DNA of 64,000 bases from Burkholderia sp. WSM2232 (lineage in GTDB: Bacteria > Pseudomonadota > Gammaproteobacteria > Burkholderiales > Burkholderiaceae), in assembly GCF_000472545.1 (NCBI RefSeq), contig NZ_AWZV01000015.1, positions 114,578 to 178,577 on the forward strand, read 5' to 3'. Position 1 is the stretch's first letter; every line of letters begins with the position of its first letter. This document shows positions 42,972 through 52,078 of the stretch, piece after piece. A model generated the notes under the pieces. It was not told the origin of the DNA and made no database searches. It saw only the letters and a list, made by a program, of their open reading frames with translations. Position numbers and translations under genes: made by a program.

Positions 42972-43384
42972 CGATTGTTTCCGCTTATGCCAAAAAAGCC
43001 GGCATAGAACGCAAGAAGCGGGCCAAAACGGTGCTGAAAGCTCGATGGAAGTGCGGGACCGCACCGTAATGGGTTTGAAGAAGGCGGCTAGTCCGGGGCA
43101 TGCCTCGTTTGCGCACCGTCGCGATTCATTCAAGGCACAATAAAAGTGCAGAAACGTCCCAACCTGGTTCGTGTGATCCACGATGGGTCAAAAGTTTTCG
43201 CCCGCCTTACGGGCGGGCGACCCGCAGACGGGCCCGACGTGACGGCCTGCGGCAGTGGCGCGAGCCGGGCAACCGGCTGGCGGCCGCACACCCTCGTCAT
43301 GGCGCGACCCTTTGTTTCTACAGCAAACGCCGACATAATGTCCCGTCCCGGGCACGACTGCCGGCCCCTCTCTCCAATGCGCGC
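42972..43384. other. Divergent promoter region between amt and histidine kinase
   Basis: No gene. Contains a strong GC hairpin at 43199-43219 (CGCCCGCC, TTACG loop, GGCGGGCG) preceded by AAAAGTTTT, located about 165 bp before the kinase start; it could be a terminator for minus-strand readthrough or an mRNA leader structure. Confidence 0.45.
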
Positions 43385-45127
43385 ATGCGACTCACCACTA
43401 AAGGCCTGCTGCTGATCGCGATTCCGGCGGTCTTTGAACTGGCGCTTCTGTCCGGACTGGTGAAGGCGCAGTCCGATGCAGCCGAAGCCGAGCGCCGGGC
43501 GGTGCATGGCCAGGAGGTGCTGCGCCAGACCACCTCGATCCTCGATCCCGTGCTAGGGGAATCGGTCGCGCTGCGCGGCGCGGTGCTGGCCGACGACAAC
43601 CGCTTCATCACGCCGCTGTCGGTGTGGGTCGACGTCGACCGGCGCATCGACCAACTGGCGGAACTCGTGTCGGATAGCCCGGCCCAGGTCGAGCGCGTCG
43701 TGCAGGTGCGTCAGTCGGTGCAGGCCTACCGGCAGTGGTCCGACCGCATCCAGGACCTGCTGCGCTCGGGGCGCCACGACGACATCGTCAAGCGCTTTAA
43801 CGAACTCGCCCAAACCGACGTGCTCGACCGGTTTCGCCAGCAGGTGGCCGCCTTCCAGGCGGAAGAGCGGCGTCTCGAAACGCAACGCGCCAATGCCGCC
43901 GACGCCGCGCGCGAGCGGCAGCAGATGCTGGTCGTCGCGGCGGTGGTGGGTTCACTGCTGTTCGTGGCGCTGGCCGTGTGGCTATTCATGCGCGGCCTGC
44001 GCGGACGGCTCGCTCTGCTGTCGGACAATGCCGGGCGCCTTGCCGACAACGAGCCGCTCGCGCCGGTCGGCTCGATCGGCTCGGGGCACGACGAGATCGC
44101 GCGGCTCGACCGGACCTTGCATGAGACGAGCCGGCGCCTGCTCGAAGCGGAGCGCATCCAGGCGCGCTTCCAGGCGGATCTTGCGCGCCGCGCGGACGAG
44201 CTTTCGCGCATCAACGAGACGCTGCGGCAGCAGACGCAGGAAAACGAGATGTTCATTTACAGCGTGTCGCACGATTTGCGCGTGCCGCTGGTCAATCTGC
44301 AAGGCTTTTCGAAGGAACTGATCCGCGCCTGCGACGAACTGCGCGCGGTTGTCGGCAGTTCGTCCATCGACGAGCAGACGCGGCAGCGCATCGCCCGCGT
44401 GGTGGACGAGGACATCGGCGAGGCGCTGCATTATCTGCAGACGGCGGTGCTGCGCGCGTCGCACATCATTGACGCATTGTTGCGGCTCTCGCGCATTGGC
44501 CGTGTGGAATACCGGCATCAGAAAGTCGAGGTGCGCGACATCGTGCCGCGCGTGGTCGACGCCATGCAAGGATCGATTCGCGCCCGGCGGGCCCAGGTAC
44601 AGGTGGGCGACTTGCCCGCTGTATGGGGCGATCCGACCGCGCTCGAACAGGTGTTCGCGAATCTGATCGGCAATGCGGTCAACTACCTGGACCCGACGCG
44701 CGAAGGCCGGATCGAAATCGGCACCACGCCAGCGCCGCCGGGCGTACAGTCGTTGCGGATTTTTTACGTGCGCGACAACGGGCTGGGTATTCCGAGCATC
44801 GCATTGCCGCGGCTATTCAACGCGTTTCAGAGACTGCACGGCACGGCGGCTGCGGGCGAAGGCATCGGGCTTGCGCTCGTGCGGCGCGTGGTCGAGCGGC
44901 ACGGCGGGCGGGTGTGGGCCGAATCGGTGGAAGGCACGGGCACGACGTTTTATCTGTCGCTGCCCGAGGCGGGCGCCCGTTCATCGGCCATGAATGAAGC
45001 TGACGCGCGGCACGCACGTGAAGCGCGTGAAGCACGCGGAGCGAACGAAGCGGCGGCGGGCGTGGCTTCTCTTGCAGCCAACGATCAGGCAATGGACAAT
45101 CCGGGCAATCTCCGGACGGGACGGTGA
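43385..45127 (+). CDS. Membrane sensor histidine kinase with CHASE3-like periplasmic domain
   Basis: A 580-residue kinase. The first hydrophobic helix (LTTKGLLLIAIPAVFELALLSGLV) is followed by a helical periplasmic domain (about 28-175; CHASE3-type, all helices), a second membrane helix (MLVVAAVVGSLLFVALAVWLFM, ~180-200), a HAMP-like linker, a coiled coil, HisKA with the phospho-accepting His in IYSVSHDLRVPLVNLQG, and HATPase_c (NLIGNAVNYLDP, VRDNGLGIPS, GEGIGLALVRRVV). An Ala/Glu-rich tail of ~40 residues follows. No response regulator gene is adjacent, so its partner lies elsewhere. ATG 43385 is the start because the membrane helix begins four residues later. Confidence 0.92.
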   Translation: MRLTTKGLLLIAIPAVFELALLSGLVKAQSDAAEAERRAVHGQEVLRQTTSILDPVLGESVALRGAVLADDNRFITPLSVWVDVDRRIDQLAELVSDSPAQVERVVQVRQSVQAYRQWSDRIQDLLRSGRHDDIVKRFNELAQTDVLDRFRQQVAAFQAEERRLETQRANAADAARERQQMLVVAAVVGSLLFVALAVWLFMRGLRGRLALLSDNAGRLADNEPLAPVGSIGSGHDEIARLDRTLHETSRRLLEAERIQARFQADLARRADELSRINETLRQQTQENEMFIYSVSHDLRVPLVNLQGFSKELIRACDELRAVVGSSSIDEQTRQRIARVVDEDIGEALHYLQTAVLRASHIIDALLRLSRIGRVEYRHQKVEVRDIVPRVVDAMQGSIRARRAQVQVGDLPAVWGDPTALEQVFANLIGNAVNYLDPTREGRIEIGTTPAPPGVQSLRIFYVRDNGLGIPSIALPRLFNAFQRLHGTAAAGEGIGLALVRRVVERHGGRVWAESVEGTGTTFYLSLPEAGARSSAMNEADARHAREAREARGANEAAAGVASLAANDQAMDNPGNLRTGR

Positions 45128-45233
45128 GGGCGGCTGAGAGGTCAGGTAGGTCAGGCAGGGTCAGCAGGACCGAGCGGCAATGAGCCGCAACGAGCCGCGT
45201 CAGACCAGATCGAGCAGCGCCGGACAGCGCCGC

Positions 45234-45560
45234 TCAGCAGGAAGCAAAGAGACGCCGCGACTTCAACAACCGCTGGCCGCGAATTGACCAGTAGCAACCA
45301 CATGCCAGCAGAACGGCCACGAGGACCAGCACTTGGGCAGGCGTGGGCCGCAGGCCGAGCAGCCCGTCGAGCGCGAAAACGCAGCGCGCGACGATCAGCA
45401 ACGCAGCCCACACCGCGCAGGCGGCTTGCACCAGCAGGCGCGTGGCGGCGATGCGCCGCGCGCGGTTTTCGCGGCCCCAGCCGGCCGGTGTGCGTGCGCA
45501 GCGAAAGGCGATTGCCGTCAATGTGACGGCGAGAATAACGATCCAGTCGATCAGTTCCAT
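45234..45560 (-). CDS. Small integral membrane protein (108 aa)
   Basis: Begins MELIDWIVILAVTLTAIAF, then a basic loop (CARTPAGWGRENRARR), and two more hydrophobic segments (LLVQAACAVWAALLIVARCVF, VLVLVAVLLACGCYW). Three predicted membrane helices; ends in a basic RGQRLLKSRRLFASC. GGGAG nine bases upstream of the ATG. No family recognised. It stands between the kinase gene and a DJ-1/PfpI gene. Confidence 0.6.
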   Translation of the reverse strand: MELIDWIVILAVTLTAIAFRCARTPAGWGRENRARRIAATRLLVQAACAVWAALLIVARCVFALDGLLGLRPTPAQVLVLVAVLLACGCYWSIRGQRLLKSRRLFASC

Positions 45561-45676
45561 CGAAAAGCGCTCCCAAGTCAGCCCGTGACTATAGGAAGGC
45601 CCTCCGGCGTGAACCATAGGACGACTCTCAAATGCCGCGCGCGCCGGCCCTGGCCGCGCGCGGCATTTGCACTGGC

Positions 45677-46258
45677 TCAAAGTTCGATGCGCGTACCCAG
45701 CACAACGAGGAACTGACGCAGCCATTCGGGATGAGCGGGCCAGGCTGGCGCAGTGACGAAATTGCCGTCCGTGATTGCGGCGTCGACGGGAATGTCCGCG
45801 TACTCGCCGCCGGCCAGTTTCACTTCCGGCGCGCAGGCCGGATAGGCGGAAATGCGCTTGCCGCGGATCACGTCGGCGGCGGCGAGCAACTGCGCGGCGT
45901 GACAGATGGCCGCGATCGGTTTGCCGGCTTCGGCGAACTGCCGCACGATCTCGATTACCTTCGGATTGAGCCGCAGATACTCGGGCGCACGCCCGCCGGC
46001 GATGGCGAGCGCATCGTACTGACGCGGATCGGCATCGTCGAACGATGCATTCAGCGCGAACAGATGCCCGGGTTTCTCGGTATAGGTCTGATCGCCCTCG
46101 AAATCATGAATCGCCGTCTTGATCCGCTCACCTGCTTTCTTGTCGGGACACACCGCGTCGACCACGTGTCCGACTGCCTGCAGCGCCTGAAATGGCACCA
46201 TCGTTTCGTAATCCTCCGCGAAATCGCCGGTCAGAAACAGAATCTTTTTTGCCGCCAT
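45677..46258 (-). CDS. DJ-1/PfpI family protein
   Basis: A 193-residue cytoplasmic protein of the DJ-1/PfpI superfamily, members of which act as glyoxalase III-type deglycases, chaperones or proteases. Seen: [23 protein letters not shown] at the N-terminus with the conserved acidic residue, [18 protein letters not shown], and the nucleophile elbow [18 protein letters not shown], where Cys is followed by His. It ends in a [10 protein letters not shown] helix. ATG 46258 has GGAGA seven bases upstream; the longer in-frame reading is not supported. It is divergent from a lipoprotein gene. Protection from carbonyl stress is a reasonable guess. Confidence 0.92.
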   Translation of the reverse strand: MAAKKILFLTGDFAEDYETMVPFQALQAVGHVVDAVCPDKKAGERIKTAIHDFEGDQTYTEKPGHLFALNASFDDADPRQYDALAIAGGRAPEYLRLNPKVIEIVRQFAEAGKPIAAICHAAQLLAAADVIRGKRISAYPACAPEVKLAGGEYADIPVDAAITDGNFVTAPAWPAHPEWLRQFLVVLGTRIEL

Positions 46259-46469
46259 CGTATGTCTCCGGTTGAACAAGGGAACACTGCGAACGCTCAT
46301 TGCGTGCGGCCAGTCTACCGCACATGTTTTGACAGAAGCGCGACTGCACGCGGCGCGGCGGCCTCGTCGATCTATCGGGCATGAAGCCGTTGCGCGGCAG
46401 CCAGCGGCAACAGCGTATGATGAGCGCGTTTTCGTCAGCAAGGCCGCGTTGCGCGGTCCAAACACACAC

Positions 46470-46946
46470 ATGACTTCATCTATTCTCGCACCGATGCTGC
46501 GCCGTGCCGCCGTGGTTGTGTTGGTATTCGGCGGCCTCGCGGCCTGTCAGAAGAACGACGCGTCGGCGGGGCAGGTTGCCGGCAAGCTCAACGACGCGGC
46601 GCAGGCTGCGGCCCAGAAGCTCGATCAGGCAGCGAGCTACGTCGGCAAGAAGGTCGACGAGACCAGCTCGGCCGCACAGAAGAACATCGAATCCGCTTCG
46701 GCGCCGTCTGTCACGATCAATCCGGATGCGCTTGCCTCCAGCGCGCAGGCAAACCTGCAAAACGCCACCAGCGCGGCTCAGGCGCAACTCGGCAAAGCCG
46801 CGTCACTGACCGGCCAGAGCCTCGAAAACGCGGGCCGCAAGCTGCAGCAATGGTCGGCGCAAAGCACGGCTTCGTCCACGAGCGCGGCCGCTTCGTCGTC
46901 CGGATCGAGCTACGGCGGCGATGCCCAAAAACAGATGGACAAGTGA
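46470..46946 (+). CDS. Ala-rich lipoprotein
   Basis: A 158-residue lipoprotein: [30 protein letters not shown], with lipobox LAAC and Gln after the cysteine, so likely outer-membrane sorted. The rest is helical, rich in Ala/Gln/Ser with heptad-like repeats ([20 protein letters not shown], then [20 protein letters not shown]) that suggest a coiled coil, and a Ser-rich C-terminus. Function unknown; resembles small coiled-coil lipoproteins that span or brace the envelope. Divergent from the PfpI gene. Confidence 0.75.
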   Translation: MTSSILAPMLRRAAVVVLVFGGLAACQKNDASAGQVAGKLNDAAQAAAQKLDQAASYVGKKVDETSSAAQKNIESASAPSVTINPDALASSAQANLQNATSAAQAQLGKAASLTGQSLENAGRKLQQWSAQSTASSTSAAASSSGSSYGGDAQKQMDK

Positions 46947-47036
46947 GACGCGCATGGGTCGGTCCGCTGGCTTGCACCAGGTCAGGGTCTGCGCAGCACA
47001 AGGATGCATGCGCCGCCGTTTGACAGCCTGCTTAAA

Positions 47037-47055
47037 TGTAATTACGATGGTTACA
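47037..47055. promoter_or_regulatory. Palindromic operator 1 (Rrf2 promoter)
   Basis: TGTAATTACGATGGTTACA, an inverted repeat TGTAAT/GTTACA with a 7-bp spacer, located 26 bp before the Rrf2 start codon. It matches a second site at 47641-47659 at the arms, which points to autoregulation. Confidence 0.7.
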
Positions 47056-47080
47056 CATTGTCGTTGCAGGGCGAGTCACC

Positions 47081-47536
47081 GTGAACACCAGTAGCCGATT
47101 TGCATTCGCGGTGCACGTGTTGGCGCTGCTGTCGTTGCAGGAGGGCACGCCGCTTTCGTCGGAAATGATCGCGGGCAGCGTGAACACGAATCCCGCGCTG
47201 ATCCGGCGGCTTTTAACCATGCTTGCCGAGGCCGGCTTAACCACCTCGCAACTCGGCGCGGGCGGCGGCGCCATGCTTGCGCGCGCACCCGAGCAGATTT
47301 CGCTACTCGACGTGTACCGCGCAGTGGACGACGCGCAGTTGTTCGCGCTGCATCGCGAGGAGCCGAATCCGGCGTGCATGGTGGGGCGCAACATTCAGGT
47401 CGTGCTGCGGGGAGTCATCGACGAAGCGCAGCAGGCTATGGAGGCCTCGCTCGCGCAGCGCACGCTGGCTGACGCGACGGCGGATCTGCACCGCGTCGAG
47501 CGCGCGAGGGAGCGCAAACGGCGACCGCACGTGTGA
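47081..47536 (+). CDS. Rrf2-family transcriptional regulator (YwnA-like)
   Basis: A 151-residue winged-helix regulator. Seen: NTSSRFAFAVHVLALLSLQEG and the HTH LSSEMIAGSVNTNPALIRRLLTMLAEAGLTTSQLGAGGG, the usual Rrf2 wing. There is a single cysteine (Cys99), so it cannot bind an Fe-S cluster the way IscR or NsrR do; it is like B. subtilis YwnA/YwgB, and may sense thiol or electrophile state through that one Cys. It starts at GTG 47081. A palindrome sits 26 bp upstream and the same palindrome precedes the next gene, 150 bp downstream, an NAD(P)-binding oxidoreductase. The gene pair mirrors ywnA-ywnB of Bacillus. Confidence 0.88.
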   Translation: MNTSSRFAFAVHVLALLSLQEGTPLSSEMIAGSVNTNPALIRRLLTMLAEAGLTTSQLGAGGGAMLARAPEQISLLDVYRAVDDAQLFALHREEPNPACMVGRNIQVVLRGVIDEAQQAMEASLAQRTLADATADLHRVERARERKRRPHV

Positions 47537-47640
47537 AAGACGTTTTGGCAAAGAAGCCGCCTGCTTCGTTTCAATGGAGCGGCGGCAATCAGTATCTTGC
47601 AACGATGCACGGGGCCCACGCCCTTTTTTTTGTGAATATA

Positions 47641-47659
47641 TGTAATCGTGGTAGTTACA
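47641..47659. promoter_or_regulatory. Palindromic operator 2 (oxidoreductase promoter)
   Basis: TGTAATCGTGGTAGTTACA, the same TGTAAT/GTTACA arms and 7-bp spacer as operator 1, 26 bp before the oxidoreductase start codon. The identical distance to both start codons is strong support for a shared regulator. Confidence 0.7.
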
Positions 47660-47685
47660 TATTAAATACTTACCGGAGTAGTCAA

Positions 47686-48333
47686 ATGAGCAAACAGTTG
47701 AAGATCGCATTGTTCGGCGCGACCGGCATGATCGGCTCGCAAATCGCGGCAGAAGCGGCCCGTCGCGGGCATCAGGTGACGGCGCTCGTGCGCAACCCCG
47801 CGCGTGTGCCCGCGGGCGAGCCGAACCTGAAGGCAGCGCAGGCCGATCTTCTCGATGCCGCCAGCGTCGGCGCGGCGGTGCGCGGTCACGACGTCGTGGC
47901 AAGCGCCTACGCGCCCCCGCATGACGATGTCGGCGTGCTCGAGAAGGCCACGCGCGCGCTTGTCGAAGGCGTGCGGGCGGCGGGCTTGAAGCGGCTGGCG
48001 GTGGTCGGCGGCGCGGGCTCGCTCGAAGTCGCGCCGGGCAAACAGCTCGTCGATACGGAAGATTTTCCGCAAGCCTACAAGGCCGTCGCGCTCGCTCATC
48101 GCGATGCGCTCGGCTATTACCGCGGCGTCGCCGATCTCGACTGGACGTTCTTTTCACCGGCGGCAATCATTGCGCCCGGCGAACGCACCGGCACGTTCCG
48201 CACCGGCACGAACTCGCTCATCGCCGACGCGCAGGGCAACAGCCGCATTTCCGCCGAAGACTACGCAATTGCCTTCGTCGACGAACTGGAGCAGGGCCGT
48301 TTCATTCGGCAAATCGCTACTGTCGCGTATTGA
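47686..48333 (+). CDS. NAD(P)-binding oxidoreductase (NmrA/YwnB-like)
   Basis: A 215-residue Rossmann-fold protein of the extended SDR/NmrA type. Seen: KIALFGATGMIGSQIAAEAARRGHQVTALVRNPARV, the NAD(P)-binding loop and the Arg that selects NADPH, ADLLDAASVGAAVRGHDVVASAY, and VVGGAGSLEV. No catalytic Tyr-x-x-x-Lys is visible, as in NAD(P)-sensing relatives. CGGAG precedes ATG 47686 at normal spacing. It is preceded by the same palindrome as the Rrf2 gene and is the likely main target of that regulator, perhaps as a quinone or electrophile defence enzyme. Confidence 0.9.
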   Translation: MSKQLKIALFGATGMIGSQIAAEAARRGHQVTALVRNPARVPAGEPNLKAAQADLLDAASVGAAVRGHDVVASAYAPPHDDVGVLEKATRALVEGVRAAGLKRLAVVGGAGSLEVAPGKQLVDTEDFPQAYKAVALAHRDALGYYRGVADLDWTFFSPAAIIAPGERTGTFRTGTNSLIADAQGNSRISAEDYAIAFVDELEQGRFIRQIATVAY

Positions 48334-48518
48334 CGGCGGCCGGTTCGCGGCGCGGATCGCAGCAGCCGCGCCGCGCGATGCAGCAGGCTCGGCGGCTTGC
48401 ATCGCGCGGACCGCACACGTGAATTCATGCAAGCGCCCTAACAATCCGTTACGCATGTCAGGTTGCCGGCGCGCAAACAGAAGCTACACTGGCGGCTCCC
48501 GTTTTCTCACGGATTGCC

Positions 48519-51194
48519 ATGCAGTCATGCCCGTCGCGGCGTGAAATCGAGGCTGCGCCGTCAAACGGCGGGCCAGATTCGATTCACGCTGCATTTCTTC
48601 GTCTTTTCGCTCACATCGGATGGTTGCTGTGTGGCGGCGGCCGCGCGTGCGCGCCGGGCGCGCGCCCGTTCGGCGGCTCTCTGGCCGGAATCTGCGTTGC
48701 GCTGGTGGTACTCGCGGCCGGCGCCTGCGTGCCCCTCGGCGCGCAGGCCGCGGGCAGCGGCGCCGGCGACGCCAGCACCAGCAGCGGCACCAGCACACCG
48801 GTCATTCCGGCGCTGCAAAGTCTGATCAATAGCGCGACTGTCGCGCCCGCCTCGCGGGCCTCAGGCGCGTCGGCCGCGGACGCCGCGTCGGCGCCGTCGC
48901 CCGCGAGTCAGGCCGAGATCGCCCGTTCGCTCGACAGCGTGATCGCCACACTCGACAACGACCGCCAGCGCACCGCGCTCGTCGCCCAACTGAAGAAACT
49001 GCGCGACGTCTCGCGAACCGTCGGTCCGCTCGCGCCTGTGCCTGCGCAGCCGAGCCCCGGCCTGCTCGGCGCGATTGCGTCTGGCATTGCGTCGTTCGAA
49101 TCGGATGTGCATGAGGGCCGCACGCCGGTGCGCTACTGGGGCGGGCGCTTCAACGCCGCAGGCAACGAGCTTTACACGATCATCTCGGGTCAGGGCCACG
49201 AGAGCCTCGGCCGCATTCTGCTGTCGATGTTCGCGATGCTGGCCGGTTGGGGCGCATGCGCGGCCGCGTTGATCTATCTGCAGCACCGGCTGTACCGGCG
49301 GCTAGGCATTGTGATTGGGCTCAACCCCAATCCGACCACCCGCGAGCTGCTGGTCTTCGCGTTGCGGCGCGTGGGTCCGTGGATCATCGCGTTCGTCGCC
49401 GCGCTGCTGTTCGTGCGCGCCATGCCCGATGCGCTCGGCCGCACGCTCGGCATGGTGGTCGCCTATGCGATTGTCGCGGGCGCGGTGTTCTCGGCCATTT
49501 GCCTGATCATGTTTTCGCTGTTCGGCTCCGGGCACCGGCGCGTCGCGGTGCGCCTGCTCATCGATCACGCGCGGCGCCTGCTGTTCGCGGTCGGCGTGTT
49601 CGGCGCGCTCGGCGACGCCGCCGTCAATTACGATGTCGCGCATCAGCTTGGCACCAACCTGGCCGCGCTCATTTCGACGGCCTGCAACATGACGGCCGCG
49701 GTGCTCGCCGGCTACTTCGCGCTCGCGTTCCGCAGGCCGGTCGCGCATCTGATCCGCAACCGGCCCTACGAGCAGCGCAACGATCACAAGGCCGCGACGG
49801 ACGCCTTTGAGGTACTCGCGGCGCTCTGGCACCTGCCGGTTCTGGTGCTGGCGACGGCCTCCGTGGTCGCCACGCTCGGCGGCTCCGGCACCAGCGAGAA
49901 CGTGCTGCAGATCTCGGTGGTGACCGCGCTGCTGCTGGTGCTCGCGTTTTTCCTCTCGGCGATCGTGTTGCGCATGACGCGGCCGCGCAGTCCGCGCGCG
50001 CGGCGCCGCTCGCCGTATCTGACGCGCCTGCTGCGCTTTTGCGGCACCTTGCTGACGCTTTTCATCTGGCTGTTTTTCTTCGAACTGGCGGCGCGTTTGT
50101 GGGGCGTGTCGCTGGCGGCGGTGGTCGAGGAAAATGTCGCGGCGCGCGGTATCGCGCATGCTGTGACGGCGATCGTGGCCACCGTGTTCATTGCGTGGCT
50201 ACTGTGGATTCTCGTCGACACCGCCATCACCGAGGCGCTCAATCCCGGCAGCGCGCGCAACAAGTCGCGCAACCCGAGCACGCGGGCGCGCACCATGTTG
50301 CCGCTCGTTCGCAACGTGCTGCTCGTCAGCATCATGACGATCGCGGGCATCGTCACGGCGGCGAATCTGGGCATCAACGTGACGCCGCTGCTTGCCGGCG
50401 CTGGCGTGATCGGCCTGGCCATCGGCTTTGGCGCACAGTCGCTCGTGACCGACCTGATCACGGGGCTTTTCATCATCATCGAAGACACCATCTCGGTGGG
50501 CGACTGGATCGACGTGGACGGCGGCCATGCGGGCACCGTCGAGCAGCTGTCGATCCGCACGGTGCGGCTGCGCGACGGTCAGGGCGCGATCCACGCCATT
50601 CCGTTCTCGCAGATCAAGATCGTCAAGAACCTGTCGCGCGACTTCGCCTACGCCGTGTTCGAAGTGCGCATGTCGTTTTCAACCGACGTCGATCAGATCA
50701 CGCAGATGATTCGCGAAGTCGGCGCCGACCTGATGGCCGACTTCCGTTACCGGCGTGAAATGCTCGGCCCGATCGAAGTGTGGGGCCTCGACCGTTTCGA
50801 TCCGAACTGGATGGTGGTCAAAGGGCAGATCAAGACGCGGCCGCTGCAGCAGTGGAGCGTGGCGCGGGCGTTCAATCTGCGGCTCAAGCGCAAAATGGAC
50901 GAAGCGGGCATCGAAATTCCGGTGCCGCAGATGCGCTTGTTTACGTCGTCGAAGGACAGCGAGGGACAGCCCTGGCACGGCGAAGACATGCCGGACCCCG
51001 CCGCGCCCGCACAGGGCCACGAACCCGACCATGCGCACCCGCACGTGGATAAAGCGCTGCCGATACGCGGCGCGCATGCGCCTGGCGTCGTGGCTCGCGA
51101 CGTGTCGCATGAACCGCGGCCCGCGCCTGCGGCCACTGCGCAGACCGCGCCGATTCCGCCGCAGGTTCCGACTGCGGGCGAGGGCAAGAGCTGA
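48519..51194 (+). CDS. Large MscS-family mechanosensitive channel
   Basis: An 891-residue inner-membrane channel protein. A hydrophobic helix near residue 58-75 (LAGICVALVVLAAGACVPL), possibly a signal peptide, is followed by a periplasmic domain to about 220, then many membrane helices and the MscS core. The pore helix and beta domain are clear: NVTPLLAGAGVIGLAIGFGAQSLVTDLITGLFIIIEDTISVGDWIDVDGGHAGTVEQLSIRTVRLRDG in outline (key parts: GLAIGFGAQSLVTDLITG, VGDWIDV, GTVEQLSIRT). The C-terminal ~60 residues are a disordered Pro/His/Ala tail. Larger than MscS itself and like YbiO/YbdG. It protects from hypo-osmotic shock. The start has no strong ribosome binding site. Confidence 0.9.
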   Translation: MQSCPSRREIEAAPSNGGPDSIHAAFLRLFAHIGWLLCGGGRACAPGARPFGGSLAGICVALVVLAAGACVPLGAQAAGSGAGDASTSSGTSTPVIPALQSLINSATVAPASRASGASAADAASAPSPASQAEIARSLDSVIATLDNDRQRTALVAQLKKLRDVSRTVGPLAPVPAQPSPGLLGAIASGIASFESDVHEGRTPVRYWGGRFNAAGNELYTIISGQGHESLGRILLSMFAMLAGWGACAAALIYLQHRLYRRLGIVIGLNPNPTTRELLVFALRRVGPWIIAFVAALLFVRAMPDALGRTLGMVVAYAIVAGAVFSAICLIMFSLFGSGHRRVAVRLLIDHARRLLFAVGVFGALGDAAVNYDVAHQLGTNLAALISTACNMTAAVLAGYFALAFRRPVAHLIRNRPYEQRNDHKAATDAFEVLAALWHLPVLVLATASVVATLGGSGTSENVLQISVVTALLLVLAFFLSAIVLRMTRPRSPRARRRSPYLTRLLRFCGTLLTLFIWLFFFELAARLWGVSLAAVVEENVAARGIAHAVTAIVATVFIAWLLWILVDTAITEALNPGSARNKSRNPSTRARTMLPLVRNVLLVSIMTIAGIVTAANLGINVTPLLAGAGVIGLAIGFGAQSLVTDLITGLFIIIEDTISVGDWIDVDGGHAGTVEQLSIRTVRLRDGQGAIHAIPFSQIKIVKNLSRDFAYAVFEVRMSFSTDVDQITQMIREVGADLMADFRYRREMLGPIEVWGLDRFDPNWMVVKGQIKTRPLQQWSVARAFNLRLKRKMDEAGIEIPVPQMRLFTSSKDSEGQPWHGEDMPDPAAPAQGHEPDHAHPHVDKALPIRGAHAPGVVARDVSHEPRPAPAATAQTAPIPPQVPTAGEGKS

Positions 51195-51315
51195 TCGTTC
51201 GGCGAGGGCAAGAGCTGACTGTTCCGGCGCGGAACAGGCGGTGAATAGCGAAGGCGCGAAGTTCGGCGCCTGCTTGCGCCTGCCTGCCACCTTGCGTGTT
51301 ATGCACACCCTGTGC

Positions 51316-51948
51316 TCAAACGAACGCGGGCGCGACGCGCACCACGTCGTTTACATGGGTGCCAATGTGCGCGCCAGGCACGCCGTAGATGTGCAACGAC
51401 ACGGCGGGTGCATCGCTGCAATTTCCCAGCCGATGAATGCTGCCGCGGCCGCTCCTCACGAACGATACCGCGCCGGGCTTGCGCGCGAGGCTGCGTGCGA
51501 CGCTCGCGCACTCCTGCGAGTCGTCCCATTCGAAAACCGTTTCGTTCAACGTGCCCTCTATCACCGCGTAGCCGCACCACGTGTGATGCGCATGCACGGG
51601 GCTCGCCTGATGCGGTAGCCAGACCAGCGCGGCGATCGCATAGCGGCCTTGCGGATCGGCAGCCAGCAGATGACGGCGGTAGTTTTCGACTGAGCCTTCG
51701 CGCTGGGCGGGCGTGAGCAGCGCGGCGTCGGCAGCAGCTTCCTGGAGCGCAATGCGCATGCTGCGCGCGAAGTAGCTCGAATGCGAAGGCTCGGGCAAAT
51801 GGGCGCAGGCTCCGAACATCGCGTCGAGCGCGTTGCACAGACGATCCAGGGGCAAGTGGCGGCCCGATCTCGACGGTGCTTCGTGCGTAGCGCAAGCGTG
51901 CGCAAACGAGCGGGGTGCGCGGGCGGAGGAGTGCGGGTTGTGATCCAC
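51316..51948 (-). CDS. Cysteine dioxygenase-like thiol dioxygenase (cupin)
   Basis: Mononuclear iron dioxygenase of the CDO family that oxidises cysteine or a related thiol to its sulfinate. Counting from GTG 51948 (210 residues), the iron ligands are seen as His119 and His121 in SPVHAHHTWCG and His172 in GSIHRLGN, and EGTLNETVFEW follows the first pair. The start is uncertain: the frame stays open to TTG 52041, but that TTG is part of TTGACA and no ribosome binding site precedes it, so GTG 51948 is used as a provisional start. The gene is divergent from a DecR-like Lrp regulator, which in E. coli responds to cysteine, so cysteine detoxification is the likely role. Confidence 0.82.
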   Translation of the reverse strand: MDHNPHSSARAPRSFAHACATHEAPSRSGRHLPLDRLCNALDAMFGACAHLPEPSHSSYFARSMRIALQEAAADAALLTPAQREGSVENYRRHLLAADPQGRYAIAALVWLPHQASPVHAHHTWCGYAVIEGTLNETVFEWDDSQECASVARSLARKPGAVSFVRSGRGSIHRLGNCSDAPAVSLHIYGVPGAHIGTHVNDVVRVAPAFV

Positions 51949-52002
51949 GGTGGTTTGAAGGGCAAGGACTGCCGGGTTTTTAGGTCCGAAAGTTATACCG
52001 TT

Positions 52003-52030
52003 TTGTCCGGAGAAAGAGTTTCCATATAAT
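52003..52030 (+). promoter_or_regulatory. Sigma-70 promoter of the decR-like gene
   Basis: TTGTCC (52003-52008), a 16-bp spacer, and a perfect TATAAT (52025-52030), giving a start about 52037 and a leader of some 42 nt. It lies in the divergent gap between the dioxygenase and regulator genes. Confidence 0.45.
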
Positions 52031-52078
52031 TCCCCTGTCAATTCGAAAAGTAGAATAATTTGCTAAAGGGGTGAGACG

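Noticed and set aside
47081..47536. Fe-S sensing Rrf2 (IscR/NsrR type)
   Set aside because: Only one cysteine is present; these sensors need three.
51949..52041. TTG start codon for the thiol dioxygenase at 52041
   Set aside because: The TTG is part of TTGACA with no ribosome binding site, and the added residues show no homology; the GTG at 51948 is used provisionally.
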